Positions 1 to 7,043 of a stretch of DNA of 64,000 bases are shown one piece after another. Position 1 is the stretch's first letter. Each line of letters begins with the position of its first letter. This DNA is from CAWKEY01 sp963848675 (GTDB lineage Bacteria; Pseudomonadota; Gammaproteobacteria; Methylococcales; Methylomonadaceae). The notes beneath the pieces were generated by a model, which did no database searches, was not told the DNA's origin, and saw only the letters and a list, made by a program, of their open reading frames with translations. The stretch is taken from the NCBI GenBank assembly GCA_963848675.1, contig CAWKEY010000032.1, positions 1 through 64,000 on the forward strand. The letters are read 5' to 3'. The translations under genes were made by a program, and so were the position numbers.

Positions 1-87
1 CATCCCTCCAACACACTCGGGGTTGACGCCTTCCCTCCCCCGGCCTGAGCCAAAATTGTACCACCTCGCCCCGGATCGCCGTCAGAT

Positions 88-273
88 TCAGGTATCCCGC
101 AAGTCTTCGGCCTTGGCGTAGTGTAGCCTCACCTTGCTGCCGCCCCAAATTACCGGATGATACGTTTCGATCTGGCTGACGTTGACCACTTTGTCGGTGT
201 CAACGAACAGCTCGCCCAGCAGGTAATAGCCATGGTTCGCTTGTGAAACGGCATCGTGTCGATTATTTGCCAG
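88..273 (-). other. unidentified coding remnant
   Basis: An open frame with no ATG. It reads about 60 residues ending GSKVRLHYAKAEDLRDT and a stop at 88-90, with a protein-like composition (NHGYYLLGELFVDTDKVV). It lies just downstream of the primase remnant on the same strand. The frame is cut upstream near the 149-bp inverted-repeat segment at 242-390, so it looks like the 3' part of a small plasmid gene separated from its start. I do not recognise the family. Confidence 0.3.
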
Positions 274-390
274 TCAGCAGCCTCAAAAATGACCGCCCAT
301 AATCTGTATAACCCTGTTTTAGCTAAAAAATTATTTTCAATCTGGTAAAACTGGAAGCCGAAAGTGAAAAATAGTCGACGCCGTTTCACA
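242..390. repeat. 149-bp segment bounded by 11-bp inverted repeats
   Basis: TGTGAAACGGC at 242-252 is exactly inverted as GCCGTTTCACA at 380-390, and weaker similarity continues inward. The segment sits where the primase-remnant frame ends and the downstream remnant frame begins, as a small non-autonomous insertion would. No clear target-site duplication is visible. Confidence 0.3.
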
Positions 391-988
391 TAGTGGCCGC
401 CCTTCTTCGTGCACCCTGCCCTTGCTTTTGTACGCGTTCTTGTTGCTGTTCGGTCTGCACCTGGTGCTGGTCGATCACGGTATCAACAATGCAACGCACT
501 TGACGCTCGATGCCGTCTTTCCCCAGCACACTCTTGTTGACAAGATCGTTAAAGTCAGTGAAGCCCTTGGGGTCGGCTGCCTGCTCGCCAGGCGCGAAGA
601 TCGGCAGTAAGACCTTGCCGCCGACTGCGTTGGCTGCTGCCCTGGCCTTCGTTTTACCAGGGTTCACGCCCTGGGTTGCTTCCAGGTGCTGATCGTTGTC
701 GCCGGCAATGATGATGGGCTTGTCCGGGAACTTCTCATGCAATGCCTTGGCGACATAGGGCAAGTTGCCCGAGTCGAAAGCGACAACAGTTGCGAATCCC
801 AACGTTTGTGACAAGCTGCTGGCCGTGGCGTAGCCTTCACCGATAACCAGGGCGGGCGCTTGTGCGAGCGCCTCCATGCCGCCGACCACATGGAAGCAAC
901 CTTCCTTGCGGCTGTCCTTGGCAAATCGCTTGGTGCCATCCTCTTGGATGTACTGCATCGTCCATTGCTTACCGTCGCAACAATCCAT
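386..988 (-). pseudogene. plasmid-type primase, C-terminal (Toprim) remnant
   Basis: The 200-residue frame resembles the Toprim region of plasmid and phage primases of the RP4 TraC kind. It has YIQEDGTKRF, then VIGEGYATASSL, then PIIIAGDNDQH, where the acidic GEG and DND residues suit metal binding. Such primases are several hundred residues long, and here the N-terminal half is missing. The frame can be read upstream past the ATG (residues KRLTVTSHQ), but an in-frame TAA stops it near 1040. It is best read as a 5'-truncated gene, probably inactive. It belongs with the kfrA-like and mobC-like genes as debris of a plasmid or integrative element. Confidence 0.65.
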
Positions 989-1145
989 CTGGTGCGACGT
1001 AACGGTAAGGCGTTTGGCGAGTGATCCCCCAGTTACTTACGATCATTCTGACAGACGAGCTTATACCGGTGGCCAACTCTACGAAGCATGAGAAACCGAT
1101 TCAATCCAGGATGATTCCGGGTGAGGGCAATAAAGGTTAAGCAAT

Positions 1146-1182
1146 ATTATGTAATTATCATAATTATGTAATAATGATAATT
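1146..1182. promoter_or_regulatory. candidate operator/promoter region of the kfrA-like gene
   Basis: A very AT-rich stretch upstream of the kfrA-like start. The 10-mer ATTATGTAAT occurs at 1146-1155 and again at 1163-1172, 17 bp apart. A 9-bp inverted repeat, AATTATCAT (1153-1161) and ATGATAATT (1174-1182), overlaps them. KfrA proteins bind their own promoter, so autoregulation here is a reasonable inference. I cannot fix the -35 and -10 boxes. Confidence 0.4.
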
Positions 1183-1245
1183 TCTGTTTAAAGTGTAATT
1201 GTACGCTATCCTCAGTTTAAATCAATCGCCAACAGGATGACACTC

Positions 1246-2202
1246 ATGGCACTAAGACTTACCGAAGAAGAAGTACACGTCGCTTGCGCTGAAATTGCCT
1301 CTCAGGGTGAACGCCCCACAGCACTGATCTTGCTTGACAAGTTAGGCCGGGGCAGCCTAACCACCATCACCAAGTACCTGAACAGCTGGAATGCCTCTGA
1401 TGAGGCTAAAGTTTTCGGCGTGGAATCGCTCCCGACTCTCGTAGAACTTCCGCCCGAACTGACCAAAGACGGCGAAGGCCTGATCAAGAAAATATGGGCC
1501 GTCGCCAAAGGTATTGCCGACGAAGAGCTCGATATTCAGCGTGAGGCGTTGAAGCAGGCGGAAATAACCACTCAAGCGAAAGTCGAGGAAGCCTTCCGGT
1601 TTTCCGAGGCGCAGGCGCTAAAAAACGAGCGTCTGGAAGATACGTTGGCGGCGCTTAAAGCACAGTTAGACGAAAAACATCAGGATCATGTGCAAGCGAT
1701 CACTCAATTAAACGAGGCTGAAAAGGCTAATGTGGGTTTATCAAAAGATAACGACCGGCTCCAGCATGAAATCGGTGAACTGAAGGGCCAGGTAGCCACG
1801 CTGGAAGCATCGAACAAAGCGGCCGCTCAGGATAAACAGGAGCTGCAACAAAAGCATGATGCGGAAATTAAACAAAAAGACGCGGAAATCCGGTCTCTTG
1901 ATAGGCAGGTCAACAACCTGCAATCGTCTCTCGATTCAACGGTTAAAGCCAATGATCAACTGAAAGCGGATATCAAGGCAAAGACATCTGAACTATCGAA
2001 TCAGGTTATCGAATTTGAAAAATTGAATGTGCACTATGAGTCAGCAGCTTCCGGGTTGAAAACGGTTAAAGCTGAGCTGAAAGCCGTCAATAAAGTCGCT
2101 TCGGATGCCGAGAAACTGGTTGCAAACTTGGAAGGCCAGCTGGAGGTTTATAAATCACTGGATAAGCCAGAAAACGATGAAAAGGGCTCTTCTGGTAAAT
2201 AA
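1246..2202 (+). CDS. kfrA: KfrA-like plasmid DNA-binding coiled-coil protein
   Basis: The first 60 or so residues (MALRLTEEEVHVACAEIA, then RPTALILLDKLGRGSLTTI) match the KfrA N-terminal DNA-binding domain of plasmid replication/stability regions. From about residue 90 to 300 the protein is one long Glu/Lys/Gln-rich heptad coiled coil. KfrA proteins are DNA-binding, filament-forming plasmid proteins that repress their own gene. I chose ATG 1246 because AGGA at 1234-1237 is well spaced from it; ATG 1237 is an in-frame alternative. The gene stands alone, transcribed away from the primase remnant. It shows that part of this region came from a plasmid. The family call is firm; a role in stable inheritance here is inferred. 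Confidence 0.8.
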   Translation: MALRLTEEEVHVACAEIASQGERPTALILLDKLGRGSLTTITKYLNSWNASDEAKVFGVESLPTLVELPPELTKDGEGLIKKIWAVAKGIADEELDIQREALKQAEITTQAKVEEAFRFSEAQALKNERLEDTLAALKAQLDEKHQDHVQAITQLNEAEKANVGLSKDNDRLQHEIGELKGQVATLEASNKAAAQDKQELQQKHDAEIKQKDAEIRSLDRQVNNLQSSLDSTVKANDQLKADIKAKTSELSNQVIEFEKLNVHYESAASGLKTVKAELKAVNKVASDAEKLVANLEGQLEVYKSLDKPENDEKGSSGK

Positions 2203-2231
2203 ATGCAGTTTTGAATATGACGATCAATTGT

Positions 2232-2435
2232 GGGTTATTTTGCATAAAGGTACCAAATGACCCGCAAGAGTTATCACTATGACATTGATAATAAAATATT
2301 AATGTCATTTTTCTTTCCCCCAAATTTGAGGATAAAATCTCACTTGTTTTTGGTAGTCATCAAACAAAATCTTTTTATGATCAGATGCTTAAGAAAATTT
2401 CTATGGTTCGTTTCGTACCTTATGCAAAATAACCC
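2232..2435. mobile_element. 204-bp MITE-like element with terminal inverted repeats
   Basis: The left end (2232-2253) and right end (2415-2435) are near-perfect inverted copies of about 21 bp starting GGGTTATTTTGCATAA, differing by one extra A. The GGG start and the length recall Tn3-family termini, which is an inference. The inside is AT-rich and non-coding apart from a small dyad (TGACATT / AATGTCA, about 2280-2307). The right end lies in the frame that follows the mobC-like gene and cuts it off. No matching target duplication is evident. Confidence 0.5.
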
Positions 2436-2510
2436 TTTCTTGGTGTTATTAGCCTTACGTTTGACCGCAGCGTATAACGCACTCCCTAACTCGGCTTCAA
2501 TCAACGCCAT
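2340..2510 (-). pseudogene. cut-off ORF downstream of mobC, possible relaxase 5' end
   Basis: An ATG at 2508-2510 overlaps the 3' end of the mobC-like gene, as expected for translational coupling. The frame (MALIEAELGSALYAAV...) runs about 25 codons. It then enters the right inverted repeat of the 204-bp element and stops at 2340-2342. A relaxase gene commonly follows mobC, so this may be a relaxase start truncated by the insertion. The 25 remaining native residues are too few to confirm the family. Confidence 0.3.
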
Positions 2511-3033
2511 TTTCAGCCTCCCACGCTTGTTGACTGGCTCGCACTAAGGAACGGATAGCCACCCGGTTTTCGGTAATGGCCTGGCTTAAGGCCGTCAAGG
2601 TGTCTAGCCGCACCCGTTTGGTTTCATGAAAGGCTTCGTTGAGTGCCTTCGCAATTTGGTTGATGTTGCGGCCTATGGCGGCCAGCTCGCGGTTACTGGC
2701 CTGCAACACCGCCAATTCCTGGTCAGTCATAACCGGTTTGCCGGTCAGGTTGGCTTGCACTAAAGCCGCCACCCAACGGCTAGCGGCCATGCCCTTTGCT
2801 TTACCGCGCTGTTTGGCAGCGTCCATTAAAAATCCAGGCAGCCGTACCGTGATGCGTTCTAATTCACTGTTTTCGGCTTCTGGCTTTATGGGCTGATCGG
2901 TGGCGGCATCTTGACCGGTAACGACCAGGACCACCGACCGTAGCAGTTCGGATTCTGACAGCCCGCGCGTCTTCGCCAGGTTGCGAAAGAGTGTTTTGGT
3001 GTCTGTCTCTACCAGGGCTTTTAGTACGGGCAT
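2497..3033 (-). CDS. mobC: MobC-like plasmid mobilisation protein
   Basis: The 178 residues carry a ribbon-helix-helix-like stretch at about 60-93 (ITVRLPGFLMDAAKQRG) and the MobC signature AIGRNINQIAKALN at about 118-132, followed by a helical tail. MobC proteins help a relaxase open DNA at the transfer origin of mobilisable plasmids and repress their own operon. The length is normal. The ATG at 3031-3033 is the first plausible start. The frame that should follow is cut by an inserted element, so mobilisation is probably lost. The region upstream (3034-3200) could hold the promoter and transfer origin. Confidence 0.75.
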   Translation of the reverse strand: MPVLKALVETDTKTLFRNLAKTRGLSESELLRSVVLVVTGQDAATDQPIKPEAENSELERITVRLPGFLMDAAKQRGKAKGMAASRWVAALVQANLTGKPVMTDQELAVLQASNRELAAIGRNINQIAKALNEAFHETKRVRLDTLTALSQAITENRVAIRSLVRASQQAWEAENGVD

Positions 3034-3708
3034 AGGTAATTTTGGGCTTGGTGGGAGGGGTTATTGGGGTACAGCGTACCATATAGCCGCGCTAACACCT
3101 ATCCTGCCCTTAATTTTGTACATAGAAGTTTGTGGTACACAAATAGGACTTATAAAATACAAAATGCGTACATTAATATAACAATGATAAAACATAAAAG
3201 AATCATTTATCTGACATTAAATACTAATAATGGGACACTATATGTCCTGTTTTGTCGAGGCTTTCTGTTTCGTCTTACTCTTCCTTGCGTGTTCGTTGTC
3301 TGTCATGGCATCAGGCCCCCTTTGGGCAAAGGGCATATGGGACGTTCCGCCGATGATAAAATGATGATCCATAAACCCGGACTTCGATTAAACCAAGCGC
3401 CTGTTTCACTTTTTGGGTGGTTCCTTGATCGAATGAGCTTGGTTTAGCCACGCTGGATGGGCGATTATGGGCAAGGACGCCAGTCGCTGTGTTCAAGCGC
3501 AACACATATTTGAAGATTTTTCGAGGATAGGGTGTTAATCAACAAAAGACTCCAAAGTTTCATAAGCTTTATAAGGGATCGCTTTGTGAGTCACGCGGAC
3601 TAACTAGCTATAACATTGGCCTCAGCGCTGAGATAGCGCTGCTCTATAAGCCTCTGCGTCGGCCTATATTTACCATAAACTTTTTATTCTCAAGACGAAA
3701 AGCCTGGA
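3034..3708. other. non-coding stretch between mobC and the tandem repeat
   Basis: I find no convincing gene here; the open frames have poor composition and no recognisable motif. Besides the dyad at 3129-3143 there is a perfect 12-bp palindrome, CTCAGCGCTGAG, at 3621-3632. The first 200 bp are AT-rich and would suit a promoter or oriT for the mobC-like gene. Confidence 0.4.
3129..3143. promoter_or_regulatory. short dyad upstream of mobC
   Basis: TTTGTG-GTA-CACAAA is a perfect 6-bp inverted repeat about 100 bp upstream of the mobC-like start. MobC-type proteins bind dyads near the transfer origin, so this could be an operator or part of oriT. A short AT-rich dyad can also occur by chance. Confidence 0.25.
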
Positions 3709-3895
3709 AGTTTAAATCTCCTAAAAATTTCACGGTCAGAACGAGCTACTTTTGGGAAGTCGAAAACATGCTGAAAGCCTTGCTTGATAAGGCATTCAGT
3801 TGGCAGTTTAAATCTCCTAAAAATTTCACGGTCAGAACAGGCTACTTTTGGGAAGTCGAAAACGGGCGGAAAGCCTTATTTGATAAAGCATTCAG
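3709..3895. repeat. two-copy 96-bp tandem repeat
   Basis: The block starting AGTTTAAATCTCCTAAAAAT at 3709 recurs at 3805, giving a period of 96 bp. The copies differ at a handful of positions (for example ACATGCTG against ACGGGCGG). Both end in a GCATTCAG sequence. The repeat abuts the 3' end of the group II intron. No frame spans it. Confidence 0.75.
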
Positions 3896-3963
3896 AAAAA
3901 TTCTATGAAACATTTCTGTCGTGGCGGGTAAGAAAAAGGCATTACTGCCTTTCCCTCCCCTAA

Positions 3964-3997
3964 GAACCGGACGTGAGATTTTCACCTCATCCGGCTC
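3964..3997 (-). ncRNA. group II intron domain V
   Basis: The 34-nt hairpin reads GAGCCGGATGAGGTGAAAAT and then CTCACGTCCGGTTC. This matches the domain V pattern: GAGCCG opening, GAAA-type loop and GGTTC close. It is the catalytic core of the ribozyme. The stem pairs throughout, so the element may still be active as RNA. Confidence 0.85.
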
Positions 3998-4038
3998 AAG
4001 CCTCTACGAAGGCACCTTTTCGGCACCCGGTTTCACGA

Positions 4039-4149
4039 CTAAATTTCTCGTGTTGCCTTCACAATACTCGATTGCAGCCTCTTGACTTGACGCTGAACAT
4101 CAGCCCATGTCAGGCCGGAAGGTGCACACGCCAGTGTAACAGCGTTCAT
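4039..4149 (-). pseudogene. N-terminal stub of group II intron reverse transcriptase/maturase
   Basis: An ATG at 4147-4149 with an upstream AAGGAAAG ribosome-binding site opens a 36-codon frame. Its residues (TWADVQRQVKRLQSSIVKAT) match the conserved start of LtrA-type intron-encoded proteins. It stops at 4039-4041, about 40 nt before domain V. The reverse-transcriptase, X and DNA-binding domains, about 400 residues, are absent. The deletion is clean: it removes the ORF but leaves domain V. Confidence 0.75.
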
Positions 4150-4773
4150 TTGCTTTCCTTCTGTAAAAGAGGTTCTACTAACTCTCTTGTGACGAGAGAC
4201 CATAAGGAAGTCTGCCCGCTTTCGCGTGGGGTGACGTTTAAACCCCTATCCGCCCGATTACAGGGCGGCATTCGCTTTTTTCCTCATTCCTTTTCCCGCA
4301 CCTCCATCGGCGTCCCTTGCGGTTCGCTTGCCCGATGTTCCAGGCGAAGATACGGGTTTACCGTGTTTCATAGCTATTACACGGATAGCGTAGACCCTGT
4401 CTATTCCCCGGTGATATTTTATCCCTGTGCCCGTAAAACAAAGACGAGCATCCAATCACACACCATTTTGGTCCTAGCCTGCCAGCATCTTTGGCTAGAT
4501 TGCGTTGACGAGGTTTATCAACAGTTCACATATGTTGGTCATACTATCCAGCCTAGCGCCCCTGCCGCCTAATGCTGGCAGCATTGAAATCACCTCGCGG
4601 CTTTTCCTCCTCTTACGAGGGGCTTCATTGTCCCGATGGCTTCAAACCAAGCCGTTACCAGCTTCGCCTGCATCGGTAGGCTATCGTTGAAGGAACAACG
4701 AGTCTCTCTGCCTCTTTCGAGTTGAGACAATAACGGTTATAACTTCACGTCGCACTTGTTTAAACGCACCCTA

Positions 4774-4799
4774 CTATTGATAACCCCTTTTATCAATAG
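4774..4799. terminator. perfect 10-bp hairpin next to the intron 5' end
   Basis: CTATTGATAA (4774-4783) pairs exactly with TTATCAATAG (4790-4799) around a 6-nt loop. It lies 19 bp upstream of the intron 5' splice site on the minus strand. Some group II introns insert just after terminator-like stems, although the gap here is longer than usual. There is no clear T-tract, so a terminator function is uncertain. Confidence 0.35.
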
Positions 4800-4864
4800 T
4801 TGTAGCACCCTAAAAATGGCGGAAAAGACTGCGATTCAAAACGACCCATCAGATTGGTCTTTAC

Positions 4865-4889
4865 ATTGTACGGTTAAAAAACGTACAAT
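4865..4889 (+). promoter_or_regulatory. operator-like dyad of the toxin-antitoxin operon
   Basis: ATTGTACG (4865-4872) and CGTACAAT (4882-4889) form a perfect 8-bp inverted repeat with a 9-nt spacer, 28 bp before the antitoxin start. DUF1778 antitoxins bind such dyads through their ribbon-helix-helix domain to repress their own operon. The position fits autoregulation. Confidence 0.6.
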
Positions 4890-4916
4890 AAAAAAGATAA
4901 AAGCGAGGACACCACG

Positions 4917-5213
4917 ATGCCCAGAGAGACTACAAAAGATACCACCCGCAGCTCGCGTTTTGAAGCCAGGCTATCACCGGACGTGCTGGCCATGATCAAG
5001 CGCGCGGCTGAACTGCAAGGACGAAGCGTCAGTGACTTCGTTGTGGCCGCTGCACAAGAAATCGCGCAACGGACGATTGAAGACACCAGTGTCATCCGGC
5101 TGTCCATCGAAGACCAGCGGCGTTTCGTTGATCTTCTGATTAACCCACCAGAACCAAACCCAGCCCTGCAACGTGCCGCCATGGCTCACGCCGAATTGAT
5201 CAAAAGCCAATGA
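4917..5213 (+). CDS. tacA: DUF1778 (TacA-type) antitoxin
   Basis: The 98 residues show a ribbon-helix-helix N-terminus (RSSRFEARLSPDVLAMIKRA, about 11-30) followed by the DUF1778 signature GRSVSDFVVAAAQEIA. The C-terminal tail is acidic and proline-bearing (LLINPPEPNPALQRA), as expected for the segment that wraps the acetyltransferase toxin. The ATG at 4917 follows a GAGGAC ribosome-binding site. The gene overlaps the toxin gene by 4 nt, the standard coupled arrangement. It would neutralise the toxin and, with it, repress the operon through the dyad at 4865-4889. The operon probably helps to maintain this accessory region. Confidence 0.85.
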   Translation: MPRETTKDTTRSSRFEARLSPDVLAMIKRAAELQGRSVSDFVVAAAQEIAQRTIEDTSVIRLSIEDQRRFVDLLINPPEPNPALQRAAMAHAELIKSQ

Positions 5214-5710
5214 CGGCTCGTTTTACCATAGAGACCCTCGCTTCCGAGCATGACCGGACGGGGTTTTCGAGTGGCGTAGAGCCGTTAGACAAGTATTTCC
5301 GTGAGCAGGTCGGCCAAGACGTGCGCCGCCGCGTGACCGCTTGCTATGTTGCTGCTGAAATAACAACGAGCAGGATTGCCGGTTATTACACCCTTGCGGC
5401 CGGAAGTGTCCCGCTGGCAGACGTCCCGGAGCAGCTGGCAAAGCGGTTGCCTCGTTATCAAACCGTTCCGGTCGCCCGGCTCGGTCGTCTTGCTGTCCAT
5501 TTGGACTATCGCGGTCAGAAACTCGGCGGTGCTCTTCTGTGGGATGCCATGATGCGAGCGATCCGATCTGAAGTCGCTGTGTTTGCTCTCGTGGTGAATG
5601 CCAAAGATAATCAAGCCATCTCCTTTTATCACCACCACGGATTTGTGGAATTCGGCAGCCTTCCCAACCAGCTAATTCTTCCCCTCACAAACCGGGTGAT
5701 TGGGGCGTAA
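5210..5710 (+). CDS. tacT: GNAT acetyltransferase toxin (TacT-type)
   Basis: A 166-residue GCN5-related acetyltransferase. Residues about 85-100 (ARLGRLAVHLDYRGQKLG) form the acetyl-CoA-binding motif A, and FYHHHGF at about 145-151 carries the catalytic-type tyrosine. The N-terminal pattern FSSGVEPLDKYFREQ is typical of the TacT/AtaT toxin branch. These toxins acetylate the amino group of charged tRNAs and block translation. The ATG overlaps the antitoxin stop (ATGA at 5210-5213). The gene looks intact. The convergent recombinase gene ends 27 bp beyond it. Confidence 0.85.
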   Translation: MTARFTIETLASEHDRTGFSSGVEPLDKYFREQVGQDVRRRVTACYVAAEITTSRIAGYYTLAAGSVPLADVPEQLAKRLPRYQTVPVARLGRLAVHLDYRGQKLGGALLWDAMMRAIRSEVAVFALVVNAKDNQAISFYHHHGFVEFGSLPNQLILPLTNRVIGA

Positions 5711-5736
5711 TTGTTACAGATGTCCAGCATCGGTTT

Positions 5737-6333
5737 TCAGGATTCTGTTAGCACCCTTTGCACCGACAATGTTCCGATGCCGAGGGTCTTGCCGATCTTC
5801 ACCTTACCCATGCCCCCAGCCCGGAGGGTTTTAATCTGCTCTTCGACGTCCTCCCCGTGCGGTTTCCGGCCAAGTCGTTTGCCTTTGGCTTTCGCTCTCG
5901 ACAAACCTGACTTGACCCGTTCCTGAATCATAGCCCGCTCGAACTCGGCAAACACCCCGCACATATTGAACATGGCACGACCCGACGGGGTGCTGGTGTC
6001 CAACGCTTGCTGATGCAGGTAAAGGTCTATGCCAAGGGCATGAAGTTCGTTGAGGAAGGATACCAGGTCTTGGAGCGACCGACCCAGCCTATCTACCGAC
6101 CACGCGGCGATCACGTCGAACTGCCGCCGTGTCGCGTCCTGCATCATGCGGGAGAAGGCCGTGCGCTTGTCCCGGCTCTTCGCTCCACTGATGCCGTGGT
6201 CTTCATAGACCTCGACGGTTTTCCAGTCGCAACGTTTGATCACCGCCTCCAGCTCCAGCCGCTGGTTATCGGTTGTCTGCTCGGAGGTAGAAACCCGAAG
6301 GTAGAGGGCAACGCGTTTTGTCTTTATGGTCAT
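5737..6333 (-). CDS. serine recombinase (resolvase/invertase family)
   Basis: The 198 residues have the resolvase layout. The catalytic serine is in YLRVSTSEQ (Ser15), followed by the arginine-containing core AAWSVDRLGRSLQDL and then EFERAMIQERVKSGL. A C-terminal helix-turn-helix lies at about 165-195 (GMGKVKIGKTLGIGTLSVQR). The length is that of a Tn3-type resolvase or small DNA invertase. No transposase gene or obvious crossover site adjoins it, so its partner element has been lost or lies elsewhere. It is convergent with the toxin gene. The family call is certain; resolvase versus invertase is not decided. Confidence 0.85.
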   Translation of the reverse strand: MTIKTKRVALYLRVSTSEQTTDNQRLELEAVIKRCDWKTVEVYEDHGISGAKSRDKRTAFSRMMQDATRRQFDVIAAWSVDRLGRSLQDLVSFLNELHALGIDLYLHQQALDTSTPSGRAMFNMCGVFAEFERAMIQERVKSGLSRAKAKGKRLGRKPHGEDVEEQIKTLRAGGMGKVKIGKTLGIGTLSVQRVLTES

Positions 6334-6600
6334 GCCCGGATAGTAGCAAAAGGCTATACTGCAAACAAGTGTTTACGGTATGGCAAAATCGCCGTGCCGG
6401 AAGCCCCGGTTTTGCTGGATTCCAGAAAGCGAAAATCAGAGGGGTTTTCGGTATGGGGTGTCTATGCCATCGGAACATTCTGCACAATGTTCGCTACACG
6501 GCCGCCAATCCGGCGAGGTTCGAGGGATTGTGGAGATAATTTCCTCCTTCTTAGTCAAAATTTATTAGATTAGAATTATCCACATTTTGCGGTGTTCAGA

Positions 6601-7043
6601 TTATTCAACCAATGCCTTCAACAACACATCCCTGGCATCCGCATAAAACTGCACATCAACCTTAGTAGCCATGTCATCGGATAAATCAATCAATTGGCGA
6701 CGACAACTCACAGGCATTAACACCACTTGAGCACCTTTCTCTACCGATAATTCAACAATATTAACAGCATTGTAAATTGGCTCTATTGACCCACCTAGAT
6801 TGAGCTCACCGACGACAATTAGTCCGCCTCTTACGGATTTTTTAAGCAAAGCACTGCACATTGCAATAAGAACAGCAACGCCTAGTTTTGCCCCCTTTTT
6901 TGATGCATCGAATGATCTTAACTGAAGAGAAAACTCATGCGCTCTGAGGTCTCTATCGCCGACCAACTGTGCTGCATGTGAATAGAGGTTTTGTTGGGCA
7001 AAGCGAACAGACTCCTGAAACGCCTGGGGTACAGGTTTATTTA
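6601..7043 (-). pseudogene. brxL: BrxL (BREX Lon-like ATPase), C-terminal remnant
   Basis: The frame reads FDASKKGAKLGVAVLIAMCS, KSVRGGLIVVGELNLGGSIE and VLMPVSCRRQLIDLSDDMAT. I recognise this as the Lon-protease-like C-terminal domain of BrxL from type I BREX phage defence. It stays open upstream of the TTG at 6966 up to the inverted repeat of the insertion sequence at 7043-7044. About 147 residues of a protein near 690 remain. The stop at 6601 looks native. The IS probably removed or displaced the rest, and no other brx gene is in the window, so the system is not functional here. Confidence 0.75.

Larger units (their letters stand above)
3921..4755 (-). mobile_element. ORF-deleted group II intron
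   Basis: Read on the minus strand, the element begins with the group II 5' consensus GTGCGACGTGAAG at 4755. It continues through about 600 nt of structured domain I-IV sequence, a 36-codon reverse-transcriptase stub, a clear domain V (3964-3997) and a domain VI-like hairpin (AAAGGCA / TGCCTTT, about 3936-3954). It ends near 3921. Full-length introns with the maturase gene are usually 2-3 kb; this one is about 835 nt because most of the ORF is missing. It could splice or move only with a maturase supplied in trans. The 5' end is well supported; the 3' end is accurate to within a few bases. Confidence 0.8.

Noticed and set aside
2257..2547. Plus-strand frame of 96 residues
   Set aside because: It crosses the MITE-like element and the mobC end; poor composition and no family.
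3311..3505. Minus-strand frame containing ALGLIEVRVYG, resembling a microcompartment shell motif
   Set aside because: The match is one short string without the rest of the domain; chance is more likely.
3709..3895. Possible CRISPR array
   Set aside because: Only two copies with a 96-bp period and no unique spacers; it is a tandem duplication.
3973..4690. Plus-strand open frames of 60-199 residues
   Set aside because: They overlap the group II intron RNA on the minus strand and have no protein-like motifs.
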